Below are positions 9,158 to 17,187 of a DNA stretch of 64,000 nt, piece by piece. The notes beneath the pieces are model-generated. The model did not search any database, was not told where the DNA came from, and saw nothing but the letters and a program-made list of their open reading frames with translations. The stretch is from the NCBI RefSeq assembly GCF_009725985.1, contig NZ_RCNR01000001.1, positions 1-64,000 on the forward strand. Direction: 5' to 3'. The translations under genes and the position numbers were made by a program. The stretch is from Zobellia amurskyensis. Its GTDB lineage: Bacteria > Bacteroidota > Bacteroidia > Flavobacteriales > Flavobacteriaceae. How positions within the stretch are numbered: position 1 is the first letter of the stretch; every line of letters begins with the position of its first letter.

Positions 9158-9595
9158 CTAGTTCGTAACCAGAACAACGTTGCCGCTCTGTGTGGCACGG
9201 TACTCTAACATATCATAATAGCGTTTGCCATCATCGGGCCGGTTAAGCAGCTGGCCCGTAAAAAGACTGTATTCGTAATCTTCACAAGAACAAGTAACGT
9301 TTTGTCCACTCAAAGTCATGGTAGAGCATTCATTGGGTATATGGTTAGGGCAACTGGCTTCAAAAGCGCGGAGTTGATCAAAACCAGATTTAATTACATA
9401 CACACCTCTGTTGCCTATGCCGGTGTTATCTATGAAGACCACGCTACCAAGATTGGTTAGACTGCTGTATAGGGGCAAGTTCAAATTCATATCAAACCTA
9501 AACCCTAGTTCTTGTAGGTACGGATTACGAACTATACCATCATTACTACATGAAAAAAAGAATATGATAAGAAGTATGCTGAAAAAATGCTTCAT
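9158..9595 (-). CDS. Lipoprotein with degenerate Rieske-like motif
   Basis: About 145 residues from the ATG at 9595. The N terminus MKHFFSILLIIFFFSCS is a lipoprotein signal with lipobox Cys at about residue 16. The central region contains CPNH, then a spacing of about 16 residues to CSCEDYEYSLFTG. This resembles a Rieske 2Fe-2S site (CxH...CxxH) in which the second histidine is missing, so cluster binding is doubtful. Similar small lipoproteins occur in Flavobacteriia without known function. It converges on the TIM-barrel gene. Its start is divergent from the greA promoter. Confidence 0.7.
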   Translation of the reverse strand: MKHFFSILLIIFFFSCSNDGIVRNPYLQELGFRFDMNLNLPLYSSLTNLGSVVFIDNTGIGNRGVYVIKSGFDQLRAFEASCPNHIPNECSTMTLSGQNVTCSCEDYEYSLFTGQLLNRPDDGKRYYDMLEYRATQSGNVVLVTN

Positions 9596-9645
9596 AGAAG
9601 GATTGTCATTTAAAATACGTAAAACAAAAGTGAACAAAAATTATG

Positions 9646-9653
9646 TATATTTG
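9646..9653 (+). promoter_or_regulatory. greA promoter -7 element
   Basis: TATATTTG fits TAnnTTTG. Transcription would start near 9660, giving an approximately 80-base leader that contains a hairpin before the greA ATG at 9741. Confidence 0.5.
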
Positions 9654-9657
9654 CGTT

Positions 9658-9707
9658 AAATCCTCTCTAAAAATAGCCGTGAATGTATCGGTTTGTGTAG
9701 AGGATTT
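9658..9707 (+). promoter_or_regulatory. Hairpin in the greA leader, possible attenuator
   Basis: AAATCCTCT (9658-9666) pairs perfectly with AGAGGATTT (9699-9707), enclosing a 32-base loop and followed by a pyrimidine-rich TCCTATTTT stretch. It lies in the inferred 5' leader of greA and could pause or terminate RNA polymerase, the target of GreA. Confidence 0.4.
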
Positions 9708-9740
9708 TCCTATTTTACAAGATTATTAAACGAGTATAAC

Positions 9741-10217
9741 ATGAGTAACGTATCTTACTATACAAAAGAAGGATTACAAAAATTAAGGGACGAGGTCAAT
9801 TATCTTAAAGATGTTGAACGTCCTAAGGCTTCACAAGCTATTGGTGAGGCTAGGGATAAAGGTGATTTGTCTGAAAATGCCGAGTATGATGCAGCAAAGG
9901 AAGCGCAAGGTCTGTTGGAAATGAAAATTTCAAAGATGGAAGAAATCTTGTCCAATGCACGTCTCATAGACGAATCGCAATTAGATACATCCAAAGTTTT
10001 GGTATTGTCTACTGTAAAGTTGAAAAACCAAAGTAATGGTATGGAAATGAAGTACACTTTGGTAGCTGAAAGTGAGGCCGACCTTAAAACGGGGAAAATA
10101 TCCGTTAGTTCGCCTATCGGTAGAGGCTTACTTGGTAAAAAAGTAGGGGAAACTGCAGAGATAACTGTGCCAAACGGTACTTTGAAATTTGATATTTTAG
10201 AGATAACAAGAGCTTAA
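9741..10217 (+). CDS. greA: Transcription elongation factor GreA
   Basis: A 158-residue protein from the ATG at 9741. It rescues backtracked RNA polymerase by stimulating transcript cleavage. The N-terminal coiled-coil hairpin contains the family motif ARDKGDLSENAEYDAAKE with the acidic tip residues D and E that reach into the secondary channel. The C-terminal FKBP-like domain includes SPIGRGLLGKKVGE. Length matches the family. An in-frame upstream extension of 16 codons is rejected because the leader hairpin covers it. The HIT gene begins 13 bases downstream and probably shares the transcript. Confidence 0.96.
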   Translation: MSNVSYYTKEGLQKLRDEVNYLKDVERPKASQAIGEARDKGDLSENAEYDAAKEAQGLLEMKISKMEEILSNARLIDESQLDTSKVLVLSTVKLKNQSNGMEMKYTLVAESEADLKTGKISVSSPIGRGLLGKKVGETAEITVPNGTLKFDILEITRA

Positions 10218-10230
10218 AAAACAATCGGTA

Positions 10231-10620
10231 ATGGCCTCTATCTTCACAAAAATTATAAATGCCGAAATTCCCTGTTATAAAATAGCGGAAGACGAGAACT
10301 ATTTTGCTTTTTTGGATATCAACCCCAATGCCAAAGGGCATACGTTGTGTATCCCTAAAAAGGAAGTGGACAAGATTATGGATCTTGATGAGGACTCTTA
10401 TATGGGCCTTATGGCATTTTCCCGAAAAGTAGGTAAGGCTATAGAGGCTTCCATAGATTGCAAGAGAGTGGGTATGACGGTTATTGGGTTAGAAGTGCCC
10501 CACGTACATGTGCACCTTATTCCACTTACGAATATGCAAAACGCAACCTTTCAACATAAGGTTTCACTATCGGAAGAAGAATTTAAGGAAACGGCCGCTA
10601 AGATTATAGCTGCACTGTAA
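10231..10620 (+). CDS. HIT family nucleotide-binding protein
   Basis: A 129-residue histidine-triad protein. The catalytic motif HVHVHLIPL lies at residues 91-99 (H91, H93, H95), and FLDINPNAKGHTL around residue 28-40 is the conserved nucleotide pocket strand. HIT proteins hydrolyse purine nucleoside phosphoramidates or dinucleoside polyphosphates; the exact substrate is not deducible. It lies 13 bases after greA, a common gene order in Flavobacteriia, so the two are probably one operon. Confidence 0.93.
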   Translation: MASIFTKIINAEIPCYKIAEDENYFAFLDINPNAKGHTLCIPKKEVDKIMDLDEDSYMGLMAFSRKVGKAIEASIDCKRVGMTVIGLEVPHVHVHLIPLTNMQNATFQHKVSLSEEEFKETAAKIIAAL

Positions 10621-10626
10621 TAAAGC

Positions 10627-10968
10627 TTATTGCAGTAAAAAATAAACACCTACGGCCACTACAACCACCGATAATAGGGTAAGTATCCAGAAAAAAGAGG
10701 TAAAGGTTAAGATAGTTCTGTCTGGAATGACCATTTTTTGATAATACTTAAAACTTCGCTCAATATCATCCGTCCAGCTTACAGGATAGATATCGGTTCC
10801 ACATTTATTACAGACAATTTTAGAAGTAACCACATTGGTAATGGAGTTAAATAATTTGCCTTGTTTGTGTTTTTGGTAAAATGAAAGCTTTAAATCTTGA
10901 TTAAAACATTCCGGACAGTTGTTTGTCAGGTCTGCCTCTTTTATAATTACTAACTTTTCCTTTGCCAT
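10627..10968 (-). CDS. Zinc-ribbon membrane protein, hypothetical
   Basis: A 113-residue protein with two Cys pairs, CPECF near residue 18 and CNKCG near residue 54, forming a probable zinc ribbon. A single C-terminal transmembrane helix runs from about residue 88 to 111 (WILTLLSVVVVAVGVYFLL). No family is recognised beyond that. The tail-anchored layout puts the zinc domain in the cytoplasm. It stands upstream of nothing obvious and converges on the HIT gene, 6 bases from its stop. Confidence 0.7.
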   Translation of the reverse strand: MAKEKLVIIKEADLTNNCPECFNQDLKLSFYQKHKQGKLFNSITNVVTSKIVCNKCGTDIYPVSWTDDIERSFKYYQKMVIPDRTILTFTSFFWILTLLSVVVVAVGVYFLLQ

Positions 10969-11018
10969 TTTACTTCGTATAAGAAATATAAAATTTCACT
11001 TTCTATAGATTCAACCTT

Positions 11019-12167
11019 CTAACTTAGTGTCTTTAGGGTAAGTTGCATAACTGTACCTTGTTTATTCGACGAAAGTACTTTTATCTTCCCCTTATGGTAT
11101 TCTTCCACTATTCTTTTGACTAATGAAAGTCCTAGACCCCAGCCTCTTTTTTTACTTGTGACCCCAGGGTTAAAAATAGCCTGAAAGTCGCTTTTAGGAA
11201 TGCCATGACCTGTATCCGAAACTCTGATATGAACTTGTTTCCCTTCGGTGATAATCTCAATATGAATGCTCCCTTTTCCTTTCATGGCGTCAATACCGTT
11301 TTTAACAAGGTTCTCAATAGTCCAGTTGAATAAAGAGACATTGAGCATTACCTGAAGGTGGTCTACATTGGAGTTAAAAGAAAACTCAATAAGCTTAGAG
11401 CTTCGCAATTTAAGGTATTCATAAGCATCTTTTGTTTCTTTAACAATATCATGGGGGTCCAACTTGGGCAATGATCCAATTTTGGAAAACCGTTCGGTAA
11501 TGGTTTCCAGCCTAAAAATATCCTTTGCTATTTCTTTGGTAATTTCAGGGTTGATGTTTTCTGTCTTCAAAAGCTCGTTCCAACCTAACAGAGAAGAAAG
11601 TGGTGTGCCAATTTGGTGAGCCGTTTCCTTGGCCATACCTGCCCAGAGTTTGTTCTGTTCAGATGCTTTGTTAGTTTTGAAAAAGAAGAAAATTACTGCC
11701 GCAAAAAGGAATATGATGAGCAGAAGGGCAATGGGGTAGTATTTTAATTTGTTCAGTACCTCAGAGTTGCCGTAGTACAAGGTGGCCAAATGCTCGCCTT
11801 GTTGATCAATGGAAATGGGAATGTTCTCGTTTTGAAACTTTACGATCTGATTTTGCACATAAACGGAATCGATAACCTTCTCTTTGGCCATATTATTGGT
11901 CTTGACCGATCCGTCTTTATTTACTAGAATCATTGGGGTAGAGGTGTTGTTTTGAAACACCTTAAGATGAAGGTTTCCTAAATCTGCATCTTCGGAAGAT
12001 TGTTGAAATTCCGACTGGGCAGTGGCCCAAATTTCCATTTTAAGGCGCTCTTCCTCCTTAAATTTTTTAAAAAAGCTATTGGTGTTCCATAGAATAAGAC
12101 TCACAATGGCAAAGGATGCGATGAGTAAAATAAGATTGGAAGATTTGTTCTTAGGATTAAAATTCAT
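11019..12167 (-). CDS. Membrane sensor histidine kinase
   Basis: A 382-residue kinase. Membrane helices at about 11-30 and 144-163 enclose a small periplasmic sensor of roughly 110 residues. The H-box reads AKETAHQIGTPLSS with H184. The ATPase domain has DTGHGIP (G1) and GWGLGLSLV (G2), and the N-box NLVKNGIDA. HQIGTPL rather than HELRTPL is frequent in Bacteroidota kinases of this type. No response regulator gene is adjacent, so it is an orphan in this window. The zinc-ribbon gene follows 51 bases downstream on the same strand. Confidence 0.9.
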   Translation of the reverse strand: MNFNPKNKSSNLILLIASFAIVSLILWNTNSFFKKFKEEERLKMEIWATAQSEFQQSSEDADLGNLHLKVFQNNTSTPMILVNKDGSVKTNNMAKEKVIDSVYVQNQIVKFQNENIPISIDQQGEHLATLYYGNSEVLNKLKYYPIALLLIIFLFAAVIFFFFKTNKASEQNKLWAGMAKETAHQIGTPLSSLLGWNELLKTENINPEITKEIAKDIFRLETITERFSKIGSLPKLDPHDIVKETKDAYEYLKLRSSKLIEFSFNSNVDHLQVMLNVSLFNWTIENLVKNGIDAMKGKGSIHIEIITEGKQVHIRVSDTGHGIPKSDFQAIFNPGVTSKKRGWGLGLSLVKRIVEEYHKGKIKVLSSNKQGTVMQLTLKTLS

Positions 12168-12312
12168 CCGAATAAATAGCTTTTAAAATTTGTTCAGACC
12201 TGAGATTTAGTATAGGTAGAACTCATCAAAGATAACGTAAATATGAAGAAAATGGTGTGTGGCCCATTTCCATTTATGTTTTTAATGCATGCAATTTTCT
12301 TATCTTTATCCT

Positions 12313-13197
12313 ATGGCAAAAGAAATGATTTCAGTACTTCCGGAAGCGGTTTCAACCGCGCAGTTACACGGTTACCTTTTAGGTGCCGTAGGTCCAAGAC
12401 CAATTGCATTTGCTAGTACCGTAGATGAAAAAGGAAATCCCAATTTATCACCTTTTAGCTTCTTTAACGTGTTTAGTGCAAACCCGCCTATTTTGATATT
12501 TTCTCCGGCTAGGAGGGTACGTGACAATACTACAAAACATACGTTGCAAAATGTATTACTGACAATGGAAGTAGTCATAAATATTGTTAATTATGACATG
12601 GTACAACAGATGTCCTTGTCCAGCACGGAGTACGGCAAGGATGTAAATGAATTTGAAAAATCGGGACTTACAATGCTACCATCGGATATTGTAAAACCTT
12701 TTCGTGTGGCTGAATCACCGGTGCAGTTTGAGTGTAAGGTAACAAAGGTTGAAGCGCTAGGTCGCGAAGGTGGGGCCGGGAATTTGATATTTGCCGAGGT
12801 GGTCAAAGTACATGTAGACTCAAATGTTTTAGATGAAAAAGGAGTCATTGACCAACGTAAGATAGATCAAGTGGCCCGTATGGGGGGTAATTGGTACAGT
12901 AGGGCCAACCTAGGACTGTTTGAGGTGCCCAAGCCCCTTTCTACTCTGGGTTTAGGCATCGATCGGATACCGGAGCGTATTCGATTTAGTAAAGTGTTGT
13001 CAGGAAATGATTTAGGTATGCTTGGCAATGTTGAGGAAATTCCTGGTCCAAAAGCTGTAGAGGACTTTGTATCAACACATGTGGAAATACGGTCTCTAAT
13101 TAGTGGTGGTGAAAGAAAACCGTTAGAATTAAAAGCGCAAGAGTTCTTGCAGAAGAATGATGTGCTTTCTGCTTGGAAGGTGTTATTAGCTGAGTAA
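12313..13197 (+). CDS. Flavin reductase family protein (FMN-binding split barrel)
   Basis: About 294 residues from the ATG at 12313. The upstream ATG at 12289 is disfavoured because TATCTTTA, a possible -7 element, lies between the two. The first 200 residues form the split-barrel flavin reductase domain, with GPRPIAFASTVDEKGNPNLSPFSFF split across the FMN-binding strands and the acid-rich FAEVVKVHVD segment later. The C-terminal 90 residues are an extension common in Bacteroidota homologues. It is probably an NAD(P)H:flavin oxidoreductase or FMN-binding protein; the electron acceptor is unknown. No partner monooxygenase is adjacent. Confidence 0.85.
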   Translation: MAKEMISVLPEAVSTAQLHGYLLGAVGPRPIAFASTVDEKGNPNLSPFSFFNVFSANPPILIFSPARRVRDNTTKHTLQNVLLTMEVVINIVNYDMVQQMSLSSTEYGKDVNEFEKSGLTMLPSDIVKPFRVAESPVQFECKVTKVEALGREGGAGNLIFAEVVKVHVDSNVLDEKGVIDQRKIDQVARMGGNWYSRANLGLFEVPKPLSTLGLGIDRIPERIRFSKVLSGNDLGMLGNVEEIPGPKAVEDFVSTHVEIRSLISGGERKPLELKAQEFLQKNDVLSAWKVLLAE

Positions 13198-13287
13198 AAC
13201 TACTGGAAAACCAGTATTTTAGTAGGGTTTGGATGGTTGGGAGGTGTTTTGGTTAAAACTAGAATTAACTAAAAACCAGCGAACCTT

Positions 13288-13956
13288 ATGAGAGCTTTTG
13301 TATTTGCATTTATAATTTTTTCTTTATCCGTAGAACAAATTTTTTCACAAAATGATGACGGAAACAAGAACTCGGATTCTGATTCCTATATTACCTTCAG
13401 TCCACTTTCTCTATTGGATATTTATTCGCCCAGATTACGAGTGGGCTATGTTCAGCATATAGGAGGGCATTGGAAACTTGGTATTGACCTTGGTGCAGGC
13501 GGAGGAACAAGTTTGTTTTCGCAAAGAGAAGCTGAAGATGGTATACTTTGGGAGGTACGGCCAGAAATATACTATAGATTAGGGAAGGGGTCAAGAACCC
13601 CTAAATACATCTCTGCCGAATTTTTTTATATTGATGAGTCCATAACATTGTTGAATGACGGATACCAACGAGAAGACGGTGTAAACTTACTTTATGATAA
13701 AGCCGATTATAACCGGCAGAAATATGGAATGCACCTTAAGTTTGGGCTGTTCTTGAATTTAGGCCGCCGATTTGGATTTAATTTTTACGGAGGTCTCGGT
13801 TTCCGATTTAAGGATGTTTCATTTGGGGAGTTGACAAATGCCCGTGAGGGAACAGCAGAGCGACCTAGGCATGGATTTAAAACAATTTATGAACAAGAAG
13901 AGCGTGATTTTAGGCCGAACCCTGCCTTGGGTTTTAAGTGTTATTATAGACTTTGA
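13288..13956 (+). CDS. Secreted hypothetical protein, probable outer-membrane barrel
   Basis: A 222-residue protein with signal peptide MRAFVFAFIIFSLSVEQIFS. The mature part has alternating hydrophobic strands, many Tyr/Phe/Gly, and repeated short amphipathic segments (LRVGYVQHIGGHWKLGIDLG, then FGFNFYGGLGFRFKDVSF), ending in aromatic residues YYRL. This is the look of a small outer-membrane beta-barrel. No named family is recognised. A hairpin terminator follows directly. Confidence 0.7.
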   Translation: MRAFVFAFIIFSLSVEQIFSQNDDGNKNSDSDSYITFSPLSLLDIYSPRLRVGYVQHIGGHWKLGIDLGAGGGTSLFSQREAEDGILWEVRPEIYYRLGKGSRTPKYISAEFFYIDESITLLNDGYQREDGVNLLYDKADYNRQKYGMHLKFGLFLNLGRRFGFNFYGGLGFRFKDVSFGELTNAREGTAERPRHGFKTIYEQEERDFRPNPALGFKCYYRL

Positions 13957-13968
13957 GTTGAGCGTTAT

Positions 13969-14003
13969 AATCATAATTCGTTGATAAGTTATGATTCTTT
14001 TTT
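13969..14003 (+). terminator. Intrinsic terminator
   Basis: AATCATAA (13969-13976) pairs with TTATGATT (13989-13996), followed by C and seven T. It closes the secreted-barrel gene. Confidence 0.65.
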
Positions 14004-14070
14004 TAGGTTGATTTAGTGATTAAAAGTACATTTGACCTTCTAAAAATTAGTTCACATATAATTCATAATC

Positions 14071-14448
14071 ATGGAAGTTCAAGGAAAAGTAAAGATGGTA
14101 GGAGAAACCCAAACATTTGGTAACAATGGGTTCAGAAAGCGAGAGATAGTAGTAACTACGGAAGAGCAATATCCACAACATATAATGGTAGAGTTCGTAC
14201 AAGATAAAACGGACTTATTAAACAACTTTAACGTTGGTCAAGATGTAAAGATCAGTATCAACTTAAGAGGTAGAGAATGGACTAACCCACAAGGTGAGGT
14301 AAAGTATTTTAACTCTATCCAAGGTTGGAGGATTGAAAGCGTACAAGCTGAGCAAAGTCCAGCGGGAATGCCTCCTGTGCCACCGGCAGAAGCTTTTCAG
14401 CCAGCGGACAACCTTAACGAAGAAGATCACGACGATTTGCCTTTCTAA
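14071..14448 (+). CDS. DUF3127 domain protein (OB-fold-like)
   Basis: A 125-residue cytoplasmic protein. Residues 1-95 match the DUF3127 pattern: MEVQGKV, then QTFGNNGFRKREIVV, then GQDVKISINLRGREW and a final strand with SIQGW. An acidic tail ending EEDHDDLPF resembles the C-terminal acidic peptide of single-stranded DNA-binding proteins (DDDLPF), which recruits partner proteins. I infer a nucleic-acid-related OB fold, but no function is established. A terminator follows within 30 bases. Confidence 0.85.
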   Translation: MEVQGKVKMVGETQTFGNNGFRKREIVVTTEEQYPQHIMVEFVQDKTDLLNNFNVGQDVKISINLRGREWTNPQGEVKYFNSIQGWRIESVQAEQSPAGMPPVPPAEAFQPADNLNEEDHDDLPF

Positions 14449-14474
14449 GGATAAGTCATTTAATGAGGAACTTG

Positions 14475-14511
14475 AAAAGCCCCGTAGGTACAGATACCTT
14501 ATGGGGCTTTT
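14475..14511 (+). terminator. Intrinsic terminator, near-perfect hairpin
   Basis: AAAAGCCCC (14475-14483) pairs with GGGGCTTTT (14503-14511), and the interior AGGTA/TACCT extends the stem around a CAGA loop. It separates the DUF3127 gene from aat. Confidence 0.85.
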
Positions 14512-14540
14512 CTTATTTTTAACAAATTTTAAAATGTATA

Positions 14541-15221
14541 GTGCAGGGTCAAGAAGATGAAACCCCATTAATTTTTCTATCGGACGCATTAGTTTTTCCT
14601 GCTGTGGAAAATGCTAATTACGATGGTCTTTTAGCGGCTGGTGGAGACCTGTCTGTGCAGCGTTTGGTGTTAGCTTACAAAAGCGGAATTTTTCCGTGGT
14701 TCAATGATGATGCTTTGATTTTATGGTGGAGCCCTGACCCGCGAATGGTTCTATATCCACATCGTATAAAAATTTCCAAAAGTATGCGAAAGGTTTTGAG
14801 GGATGACCATTTTAGACTAACAAAGAACACCTGTTTTAAGGAAGTGATCGAGGCTTGTTCTAGCGTGGAAAGAGAAGGTCAAGACGGTACTTGGATTACC
14901 CAAAAAATGAAAAATGCGTACTTGAAAATGCATGAAGAGGGGTTTGCTACATCTTATGAAGTATGGGAAAACGATATGCTTGTAGGTGGGCTTTATGGTA
15001 TAGATTTAGGCTCTATTTTTTGTGGGGAGAGTATGTTCAGTAAAGTAAGCAATGCTTCAAAATTTGCCTTTATTAAACTGGCGCAAGAATTAGAAGATAA
15101 AAACTACAAACTTATAGATTGTCAAATACATACGGACCATCTTGAAAGTTTAGGTGCAGAAGAAATTCCGCGTAGCGAATTCATTAAAATCTTAGAGGCT
15201 GAAAATAAGGGAGGTCAGTAA
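14541..15221 (+). CDS. aat: Leucyl/phenylalanyl-tRNA-protein transferase
   Basis: A 226-residue aminoacyl-transferase of the N-degron pathway. It adds Leu or Phe from tRNA to N-terminal Arg or Lys of substrates for ClpAP/ClpS degradation. Family motifs are present: FPAVENANYDGLLAAGGDLS, YKSGIFPWF, WWSPDPR, then VGGLYGIDLGSIFCGESMFS and the late LIDCQIHTDHLESLGAEEI region. No ATG is available at the N terminus, so the GTG at 14541 is taken as start; a nearby ATG at 14534 is in another frame and stops after eight codons. The 3' end overlaps the convergent DUF2490 gene by 30 bases. Confidence 0.93.
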   Translation: MQGQEDETPLIFLSDALVFPAVENANYDGLLAAGGDLSVQRLVLAYKSGIFPWFNDDALILWWSPDPRMVLYPHRIKISKSMRKVLRDDHFRLTKNTCFKEVIEACSSVEREGQDGTWITQKMKNAYLKMHEEGFATSYEVWENDMLVGGLYGIDLGSIFCGESMFSKVSNASKFAFIKLAQELEDKNYKLIDCQIHTDHLESLGAEEIPRSEFIKILEAENKGGQ

Positions 15222-15878
15222 AAAGAAAATATGCTGCGTTGCATGGGTGTAGTTTTCTGCTCGGTATTCCGCACCAACCTCTAGTTTGGTTTCACGGTTC
15301 AGTAACCACCCGAGGTGGGAGGTGAGGCGCTGGTCATATTCAGGCTTATCATTCTTTGCAACACTTAACAATGGTTCTACTGAGGCCGAAAAATAAGGTT
15401 CTCCAATATCTAATTGTTCTCCTTTTAAAGGAATATCAACAGAAAGACGATAACGAAAGCGATGGATTGTTTTTGAAGGATGAATGCGCTGCTCGGCACG
15501 GAAACGACTACCTACGGTTACGCTTTCATAAGCATGGGAAAATTTATACTGCTCGGTTATTCTAAGTTCGTTTTCTCCTTCATTGTCAAAAGATTCGCGA
15601 AACCGATATTGTAGACCTATTGCCAAACTTTGTTCAAACCCAATCTTCAAAGTTGAAAAGTGAGAAATGTCCAGTTGTTTAACTCGGTATGAAAAATCAT
15701 CCTCGTAAATATAGGCGCGCTGCGCAACCTTAAAATTGTGTGAGTAGTTGGTGCTAACTTTGTAATTCAATGAGATATCCGGCTGAAAATAGCCAGTGGT
15801 GTTTTCTTGGCTGTAGCCAAAACGAATTAAAAGAAAACCAAAAACAATAAAAAGCGTTCTAGTATAGTACGTGGTCAT
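15192..15878 (-). CDS. DUF2490 outer-membrane beta-barrel protein
   Basis: A 228-residue exported protein with signal peptide ending in RFGYSQ at about residue 24. The mature part is built of amphipathic strands with the DUF2490 look: QPDISLNYKVSTNYS, IGLQYRFRESF, RFRAEQRI and RFRYRLSVDIPL, ending in hydrophobic LTSLIFSL as expected for a barrel's last strand. Function is unknown. Its ATG lies inside the 3' end of the upstream PepSY-like gene with a 20-base overlap, so the two are translationally coupled and likely act together at the outer membrane. Confidence 0.82.
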   Translation of the reverse strand: MTTYYTRTLFIVFGFLLIRFGYSQENTTGYFQPDISLNYKVSTNYSHNFKVAQRAYIYEDDFSYRVKQLDISHFSTLKIGFEQSLAIGLQYRFRESFDNEGENELRITEQYKFSHAYESVTVGSRFRAEQRIHPSKTIHRFRYRLSVDIPLKGEQLDIGEPYFSASVEPLLSVAKNDKPEYDQRLTSHLGWLLNRETKLEVGAEYRAENYTHATQHIFFLLTSLIFSL

Positions 15879-16455
15879 AGTTTGGAGGTAGCGCTTTTTT
15901 AATCAGTTCAAACTTACCGTTGGCATTAAAGAGTATTTCAAATTCTTCAAAACCTTTATCATTTTTTCCATTAATGACCAATTCATACTTAATAGAGGGT
16001 AGCATCAGGTTTTGAAAAGCATTTTTCAAGGTTTGATCTATGTCATCACCATCTACAATATATTGTTGTTGAATTTTTTGTATCCGATATTTCTTAAAGT
16101 TGTTTTCTAGGTAGGTAGTGATCTTCGCATATGCATCGTTCGGAATGTCTATGGGCTTTATTGTAATTTCAATATCTTCTAGCTTGCCTTCAACATTAAA
16201 TTCAATACTATACTTCAAACGGTCTTTTTTAAACTTGGCCTCATAGCTTATTTTGTCACCGTCAATCTCTTTATAAAAACGTATGCGCTTAGCATTAACT
16301 AGTTTTTGATGTATAAACAAACGTGCGTTTTCCGGAAATTGAGATTTTCTAATACGGTGTTCGCGCTCGTCTTTAACTTGCGCAAAAGCCATGCCTACGC
16401 TGAAACCGAAAAAAAGGATAAAAAGAGAAATGGACTTAAAATTCATAGCATTCAA
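15859..16455 (-). CDS. Periplasmic protein with two PepSY-like repeats
   Basis: A 198-residue exported protein. The signal peptide starts at MNFKSIS (ATG at 16446, three codons into the longest frame) and ends at AFAQ. Two related units follow. Residues about 35-95 contain FPENARLFI with the strand pair FYKEIDGDKISYEAKF and FNVEGKLEDIEI. Residues about 100-190 contain IPNDAYAKITTYL with YELVINGK and FNANGKFELI. Each fits a PepSY-like alpha-beta unit, the same fold class suggested for the first two genes in the window. It overlaps the DUF2490 barrel gene by 20 bases. It may chaperone or regulate that barrel, but this is inference. Confidence 0.72.
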   Translation of the reverse strand: MNAMNFKSISLFILFFGFSVGMAFAQVKDEREHRIRKSQFPENARLFIHQKLVNAKRIRFYKEIDGDKISYEAKFKKDRLKYSIEFNVEGKLEDIEITIKPIDIPNDAYAKITTYLENNFKKYRIQKIQQQYIVDGDDIDQTLKNAFQNLMLPSIKYELVINGKNDKGFEEFEILFNANGKFELIKKALPPNYDHVLY

Positions 16456-16468
16456 ATTTCTTTACATT

Positions 16469-17032
16469 TTAAACTTCATCATACCTAAAACAAGAAACAA
16501 TATGGTCATTTACCATTCCTACGGCTTGCATAAAAGCATAGACAACAGTGCTGCCAACAAACTTAAAACCTCTTTTTTTTAAATCTTTGCTCAATGCATC
16601 TGAGATTTCTGTTGTGGCCGGAGCATTTTTATGGTGTTCATAGCTGCTTTTAATTGGAGTGTTATTTACGAAACCCCAAATGTAATTGCTGAAACTGCCA
16701 AATTCCTCTTGAACTTTCATAAACGCCAAAGCATTGGAAACTGTTGCGCGAACCTTTAATTTGTTTCTGATGATTCCTGCATCTTGGAGTAGGTCTTGAA
16801 TCTTATCTTCATCATACACAGATATTTTCTTATAATCAAAGTGGTCCAACGCCTTGCGGAAATTCTCGCGTTTTTTTAAAATGGTTATCCAACTCAATCC
16901 AGCTTGAAAGGTCTCTAAGACCAAAAACTCAAACAAGATTGCGTCATCTTTCACGGGAGTACCCCATTCTTCGTCATGATAGGCTTCATAAAGTGTATCG
17001 CCTTTGCACCAACCGCATCTTTGTTGTTCCAT
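16469..17032 (-). CDS. tag: DNA-3-methyladenine glycosylase I
   Basis: A 187-residue base-excision repair enzyme that removes 3-methyladenine from alkylated DNA. The N terminus has CGWC and the zinc-ligand pair Cys plus His in YHDEEWG. The helix-hairpin-helix region and the catalytic Glu environment follow (FEFLVLETFQAGLSW). C-terminal NDHIVSCF supplies the second His and Cys zinc ligands (H-x3-C). Length is that of E. coli Tag. It is the first gene of a minus-strand series with the PepSY-like and DUF2490 genes, separated from them by about 14 bases. Confidence 0.95.
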   Translation of the reverse strand: MEQQRCGWCKGDTLYEAYHDEEWGTPVKDDAILFEFLVLETFQAGLSWITILKKRENFRKALDHFDYKKISVYDEDKIQDLLQDAGIIRNKLKVRATVSNALAFMKVQEEFGSFSNYIWGFVNNTPIKSSYEHHKNAPATTEISDALSKDLKKRGFKFVGSTVVYAFMQAVGMVNDHIVSCFRYDEV

Positions 17033-17187
17033 GTAGAGAATTTGAGTTTAAAGATAGGGATATACAGGCAGATTTGTGTGCTGGCAAGTCTGGAAGAAAT
17101 ATAATACAACGTTAATCCAATCGTAATCCAGGGTTAAACTGCTAACGGAAACTATGTGACATCTTTCCAATCCAAAATAGATGAAAA

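Noticed and set aside
16306-16582. Overlapping plus-strand frames opposite tag and the PepSY-like gene
   Set aside because: Shadows of two recognisable minus-strand genes.
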